Shown piece by piece: positions 7,107-10,235 of a stretch of DNA of 10,235 bases. The notes under the pieces are model-generated. The model worked only from the letters and a program-made list of their open reading frames with translations, was not told where the DNA came from and made no database searches. The position numbers and the translations under genes are program-made. This DNA is from an uncultured Bacteroidia bacterium (GTDB lineage Bacteria; Bacteroidota; Bacteroidia; Bacteroidales; UBA932): positions 1 to 10,235 of the forward strand of contig CADBUS010000189.1 of NCBI GenBank assembly GCA_902797895.1. Reading direction: 5' to 3'. The number at the start of each line of letters is the position of its first letter. The first letter of the stretch is position 1.

Positions 7107-7956
7107 AAAGAGAGTTTCAATTATAGTATTGGCAGCAGCTCTTTTAATCCTTAATGTTGGACAAAGGGCTAATGCTCAGAATATTCAGGATAGTTGCACA
7201 TCTTGCAACACCCCGGAGATTTTAGTGCTGCAATCTCCAAACAATCTCAGATGCAACGATACAGTAAGAGTCTATTCTCCTAAAAACGAGGAGCCAATGG
7301 GCACGCTTCTGCTGCTGCACGGCTGGAGCGGCAACTATCGTGATTGGGGTGATAAGGTTAATATTCAGCATCTTGCAGACAAATATGGTTTTAGGATAAT
7401 TACTCCCGACGGCTTTTACAACAGCTGGTACCTTAATAACTCAAACCCTGCAAAAATGCAGGCAAGGGAGTTTTACAACAACGAGCTGCTCCCCTATCTT
7501 ATTGAGCGATACGCCTTAACATCTGATAATACATTTATAGACGGCCTCAGTATGGGAGGGCACGGCGCAATAAATATATTTATAGATAACCACTCCCTCT
7601 TCCGCGCAGCTGCAAGTATGAGCGGTGTTCTCAACCTTGCCTATATGCCTGCAAGCATAAAGAAAGAGCTAAATAAAGTTATTGGCAACAAGGTAAATAG
7701 AGTTGCGCAGGAGAGTGCAATAAAGAGAGTGGAAAAAATTGCAGGCAGCAAGAAAACCATAATACTCTCCTGCGGCTATTCAGATTATTTCTACCCAAGT
7801 ACAAAAGAGTTTGCCGCCCTTTGCAGAGAGTATAAAATTCCTTGCATAGAACTCTATGGGCCCGGCAGCCACTCTTGGATATTCTGGGAGTATGCTCTAA
7901 ATCAGCACCTTTGGTACTTCAGGAGGATTATTGAGGGAGAGAGTTTGGGAGAATAA
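7099..7956 (+). CDS. Exported alpha/beta-hydrolase esterase (Esterase D/PF00756-like)
   Basis: Predicted periplasmic or secreted serine esterase, 285 residues. Residues 1-26 are a clear type I signal peptide (MNKKRVS, hydrophobic core, ANA-Q). The mature part shows the alpha/beta-hydrolase layout: LLLLHGWSGNYRDW (oxyanion strand and loop, 70-83), ITPDGFYNSWY, the nucleophile elbow GLSMGGHGA with Ser151, a probable Asp229 in CGYSDYF and His258 in GPGSHSW. These resemble the esterase D / S-formylglutathione hydrolase-like group (PF00756), whose exported relatives include feruloyl and acetyl xylan esterases; the substrate is not determinable. A C-x-x-C pair (Cys33, Cys36) follows the signal peptide. 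ATG 7099 overlaps the preceding stop by 8 bp; GAGGAG at 7083-7088 is a plausible ribosome site. A GTG at 7090 is a lesser alternative. The last 29 bp overlap the lactonase gene on the other strand. Confidence 0.88.
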   Translation: MNKKRVSIIVLAAALLILNVGQRANAQNIQDSCTSCNTPEILVLQSPNNLRCNDTVRVYSPKNEEPMGTLLLLHGWSGNYRDWGDKVNIQHLADKYGFRIITPDGFYNSWYLNNSNPAKMQAREFYNNELLPYLIERYALTSDNTFIDGLSMGGHGAINIFIDNHSLFRAAASMSGVLNLAYMPASIKKELNKVIGNKVNRVAQESAIKRVEKIAGSKKTIILSCGYSDYFYPSTKEFAALCREYKIPCIELYGPGSHSWIFWEYALNQHLWYFRRIIEGESLGE

Positions 7957-9124
7957 TCACGCAAGATGGCTCCAAACCATTGAGGGGTATGCTCTTGCCT
8001 GTATTTGTAAGCAGGCCGTTAGTTTTGTTTATTCTGAATATCTGAATAACCTCATCTTTCTGACAAGCCACAAACATAAGCTCTCCATTTGGAGATATAG
8101 CAAAGCTACGTGGATACCTACCCGTTACCTGAAAGGCTTTCCTTATTATAACACCCTCCTTATCAACAGAATAGATTGATATGCCATCGTGCTTTTTCCT
8201 ATGCGAGGCATATAGGTATTTTCCGCTCGGCTCAATATGTATATCAGCACTTGCGTGGGAGTTATATTGATCTGAAAGGGTGTTCTGCAAAGGAGTCAAA
8301 AGCAAATTGGAGTTACTTTCAGAGAGAGTATAAACCACTATTCTGCCAGATTTCTCACATAGTACATATAAGAATCGGCCATCTGCAGATAGCTCCATAT
8401 TGCGCGGCCCATAATCATCAGGCAGTTCGTAGTATGCTGTATTACAAGGCTGTATAGTAATACCTCTGCCATTTTCGGCATCTACAATGTTAAAAACACG
8501 AATCTTATCATCATTCGTATCGGTAGCAAGCAGATACTCCCTTCCGCTCTCTCTACCCTGCACAACCTTTAACATATGTATTCTGGAAAGAGGAGCGGCA
8601 GGCGTCAAGCCAACAGTATCAGCAGTAATCTCAACATCAAGAGTATCGGCAACAGGTTGATAAAAATCTATCTTCTGAGATGCCGGCAAAATTTTTCCGT
8701 TTTCATCTGTAGGATATAGATATATGCCCCCTCTGCCATAATTTGCGGTAATGATGGTATTGCGGTGATAAATCAGATGGCATCCTTGGGCGCCCCAATC
8801 CTTCTCCATTCCCAAAGAGGAGTATGGAGGAAGATTAGAATATCCGAACACGCCGGAACGCTCTCCATTTTCACTCACTCCGTAAAGATGGCTGCCGGTT
8901 GGAGAGAGAGTTAGGTATGATGGATTTACAGCACCAAAGTGCCTGATTATGGTATAATCCAATGTTGTGGCATTAAAGCGACATTGCGCAGCATTATTAC
9001 CATAACCTCCTATGTATAATGTATATACAACATCCTTCTTTGAATGCGTATATTTCACAATCAAAAAGAGCGAGAGTAAAAAAGTTGCAATAACACAAAC
9101 TATTATCTGTATCTTTCTGTTCAT
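7928..9124 (-). CDS. Lactonase-family seven-bladed beta-propeller protein, membrane-anchored
   Basis: A 398-residue protein of the Pgl/lactonase family (PF10282), whose characterised members include 6-phosphogluconolactonase (E. coli YbhE). Residues 5-24 form an uncleaved-looking hydrophobic anchor or signal. The propeller begins at VVYTLYIGGYG (32-42). Blade signatures recur: YLTLSPTGSHLYGVSE, NYGRGGIYLYPTDENG, YLLATDTNDDKIRVF, GPRNMELSADGRFLYVLCE (Arg241), ADIHIEPSGKYLYASHR and PRSFAISPNGELMFVACQ (339-355). The family usually shows a Glu in the ADIH position (Asp294 here), so activity should not be assumed. An exported location argues against a housekeeping pentose-phosphate role; extracytoplasmic sugar-lactone hydrolysis or a binding role are alternatives. 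Its ATG overlaps the DUF2461 stop as ATGA, implying translational coupling. Confidence 0.87.
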   Translation of the reverse strand: MNRKIQIIVCVIATFLLSLFLIVKYTHSKKDVVYTLYIGGYGNNAAQCRFNATTLDYTIIRHFGAVNPSYLTLSPTGSHLYGVSENGERSGVFGYSNLPPYSSLGMEKDWGAQGCHLIYHRNTIITANYGRGGIYLYPTDENGKILPASQKIDFYQPVADTLDVEITADTVGLTPAAPLSRIHMLKVVQGRESGREYLLATDTNDDKIRVFNIVDAENGRGITIQPCNTAYYELPDDYGPRNMELSADGRFLYVLCEKSGRIVVYTLSESNSNLLLTPLQNTLSDQYNSHASADIHIEPSGKYLYASHRKKHDGISIYSVDKEGVIIRKAFQVTGRYPRSFAISPNGELMFVACQKDEVIQIFRINKTNGLLTNTGKSIPLNGLEPSCVIILPNSLPQ

Positions 9125-9843
9125 AAATTCAAACCATTATTATCATCAAGAGCGTAATCTACGCACTTGTTCAAAAAAAGATTAAATTCAGCACACTTGG
9201 CAAAATCTGCGGCAGCCTTCTTTGCAAGATTGTCCGTAGAAAAGAGATATCTTTCATCTATAGCTTTTGAGAGGCCGAAATCTCTGAGTTTAAGCAGTTC
9301 GCGCCAACTCTCATTTTCAACTCCATCAAAGCCGGTAGGAATTCTCTTGTATGCGTTTTCATTTGAAAGAGCAAAGCCCGTAGCCTTTTTAATAGCAGAT
9401 AAAAGCGAGTCTCCATTTACAGATATTTCATCTCTTACACTTGCAACAACCTTTGGAAGAGGCTGATACAAACCGGCAAACATCATACTCCCTCCAATAA
9501 AGGCCCTCTTTTGAGGAGGCTCAAGATGAAAATAATACCCTGCGTATGGAGCTTTTTTGCCACCGCGCACAATAAAAGCTCCAATATGAGTTTTATACGG
9601 AGTTTTATCCGCAGAAAATCTAATATCTCTGTAAATTCTATATGTACAATCCTTTACACTAAGAGGAGAGGAGGCTATATATTCATCCCATTGTGATATG
9701 CGGGCAACAAGCTCCATTGTAAAGGCTTCAAAAATAACCTTGGCCTTCAGATACTCCTCTTTATGAGCATCAAACCATATCTTGTTATTGTTCTTTGCCA
9801 ATCTCTCCAAAAAGGAGTAAACAAATTTAATATCCTCTTTCAT
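9121..9843 (-). CDS. DUF2461 family protein
   Basis: A 240-residue cytosolic protein of the DUF2461 (TIGR02453) family, of unknown biochemical function. Recognisable family motifs, in order, are ERLAKNNNKIWFDAHKEEY (residues 13-31), YRIYRDIRFSADKTPYKTHIG (68-88), YAGYYFHLEP (100-109) and IGGSMMFAGLYQP (116-128). The length is normal for the family. An open frame extends upstream to 9888, but that stretch spans a -7 box and has a low-complexity basic sequence, so MKEDIKFVYSFLERL at 9843 is the start. It is first of two genes, with the lactonase gene following by a 4-bp overlap. No signal peptide or membrane segment is seen. Confidence 0.92.
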   Translation of the reverse strand: MKEDIKFVYSFLERLAKNNNKIWFDAHKEEYLKAKVIFEAFTMELVARISQWDEYIASSPLSVKDCTYRIYRDIRFSADKTPYKTHIGAFIVRGGKKAPYAGYYFHLEPPQKRAFIGGSMMFAGLYQPLPKVVASVRDEISVNGDSLLSAIKKATGFALSNENAYKRIPTGFDGVENESWRELLKLRDFGLSKAIDERYLFSTDNLAKKAAADFAKCAEFNLFLNKCVDYALDDNNGLNL

Positions 9844-9876
9844 CTTTTTGATTCTCTTTTTCTCTGTTTTCTCCCT

Positions 9877-9884
9877 CAAAAATA
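9877..9884 (-). promoter_or_regulatory. Putative -7 box for the DUF2461-lactonase operon
   Basis: On the minus strand this is TATTTTTG, inside the same GCTATTTTTG decamer found at two other divergent starts in this window. It ends 33 bp before the ATG at 9843. No clear -33 TTTG is visible. Confidence 0.5.
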
Positions 9885-9895
9885 GCAAATCTGTA

Positions 9896-9903
9896 TAACT
9901 TTG
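9896..9903 (+). promoter_or_regulatory. Putative -7 box for the DUF748/AsmA-like gene
   Basis: TAACTTTG on the plus strand fits TAnnTTTG and ends 39 bp before the ATG at 9943. It is followed at once by CCCCTTGGGG (9904-9913), a GC-rich inverted repeat with a two-base centre, about where transcription would start. No -33 TTTG is recognisable upstream. Confidence 0.45.
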
Positions 9904-9942
9904 CCCCTTGGGGTATGAATTTTGCTGTTTAGGGTGCGTTAT

Positions 9943-10235
9943 ATGCTAAAGAAGATCTTAAAAATAACTGCAATAGTGCTGCTATCCCTTATAGTGGCAG
10001 CTCTGCTTTTATGTGGCTCTATTACAAAATTGTATGTAGAGAGCAATAGCGAGCAGCTTATTGGCAGAAGAGTAGAGATTGGCTCTATGGGTATAAATCC
10101 CCTCTCCGGAACTATCTATGTAGAGAATTTCAAGATTTTTGAAAAGGATGCTCTTACCCCCTTTGCCGATTTTGCAGATATGCGCCTTAATTTTAGCGTA
10201 GCCGCTTTGGCAAGCAGTCGCTTGGAGCTTAACAG
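9943..10235 (+). CDS. DUF748/AsmA-like membrane-anchored protein, N-terminal part only
   Basis: The first 97 residues of a gene that continues past the window. Residues 1-27 are MLKKILK plus a hydrophobic segment, an uncleaved inner-membrane anchor. The following stretch has the characteristic start of DUF748 proteins, AsmA/TamB-like envelope proteins: LIGRRVEIGSMGINPLSG (39-56), then TIYVENFKIFEKD (57-69) and FADMRLNFSVAALASS (77-92). In such proteins the N-terminal anchor is followed by a long periplasmic beta-rich repeat domain thought to act in lipid or outer-membrane homeostasis. GTG at 9934 (MRYMLKK) is an alternative start. It is divergent from the DUF2461 gene. The family call rests on the N-terminal pattern alone. 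Confidence 0.72.
   Translation, partial: MLKKILKITAIVLLSLIVAALLLCGSITKLYVESNSEQLIGRRVEIGSMGINPLSGTIYVENFKIFEKDALTPFADFADMRLNFSVAALASSRLELN

Noticed and set aside
9904..9913. CCCCTTGGGG near the presumed DUF748 transcript start
   Set aside because: The two-base centre is too small for a hairpin loop, and the same ten bases also occur inside coaD (about 883-892) as ordinary coding sequence.
1..10235. CRISPR array, tRNA or rRNA genes, insertion sequences, prophage genes
   Set aside because: No regularly spaced repeats, tRNA-like cloverleaf, transposase or phage-type protein was seen on either strand; the spacing is fully explained by ordinary genes.

Overview
This window looks like chromosomal DNA of a Bacteroidota bacterium, most likely of the order Bacteroidales. 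The evidence is the protein families (an AsmA-like DUF748 protein, a DUF2461 protein, a 7TM-HD phosphodiesterase, a thioredoxin-fold lipoprotein beside coaD) and the upstream regions, which carry copies of the Bacteroidota -7 promoter box TAnnTTTG and mostly lack strong Shine-Dalgarno sequences. The DNA is packed: ten genes, no gene-free stretch over about 160 bp, and no tRNA, rRNA, CRISPR array, insertion sequence or clear hairpin-plus-U-run terminator. Genus and species cannot be told from the sequence alone.

Layout. At the left (minus strand) are a thioredoxin-like lipoprotein cut by the window edge, coaD (coenzyme A synthesis) and a LysE-family exporter. The exporter is divergent from lnt (apolipoprotein N-acyltransferase, plus strand). 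lnt runs tail to tail into, and overlaps, a PgpH-like 7TM-HD phosphodiesterase gene on the minus strand. That gene is divergent from a three-gene plus-strand operon: an exported DNA/RNA non-specific endonuclease, an unrecognised 123-residue protein with no signal peptide, and an exported alpha/beta-hydrolase esterase. The esterase gene overlaps the 3' end of an oppositely oriented pair, a DUF2461 protein coupled by an ATGA overlap to a membrane-anchored lactonase-type beta-propeller. This pair is divergent from a DUF748/AsmA-like gene that runs off the right edge.

Function. Most products act in or on the envelope: lipoprotein maturation (Lnt), a membrane signalling phosphodiesterase predicted to degrade c-di-AMP, an inner-membrane exporter, an AsmA-like protein and several exported or anchored enzymes. 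CoaD and the DUF2461 protein are cytosolic, and so, probably, is the 123-residue protein.

The least explained parts are the nuclease / unknown protein / esterase operon and a compact divergent promoter. An 18-bp sequence holding two back-to-back -7 boxes occurs at 2105-2122 and as its exact reverse complement at 5827-5844; its strong half (GCTATTTTTG) recurs at 9877-9886. These boxes also help choose translation starts. No clearly novel defence or mobile system was found.
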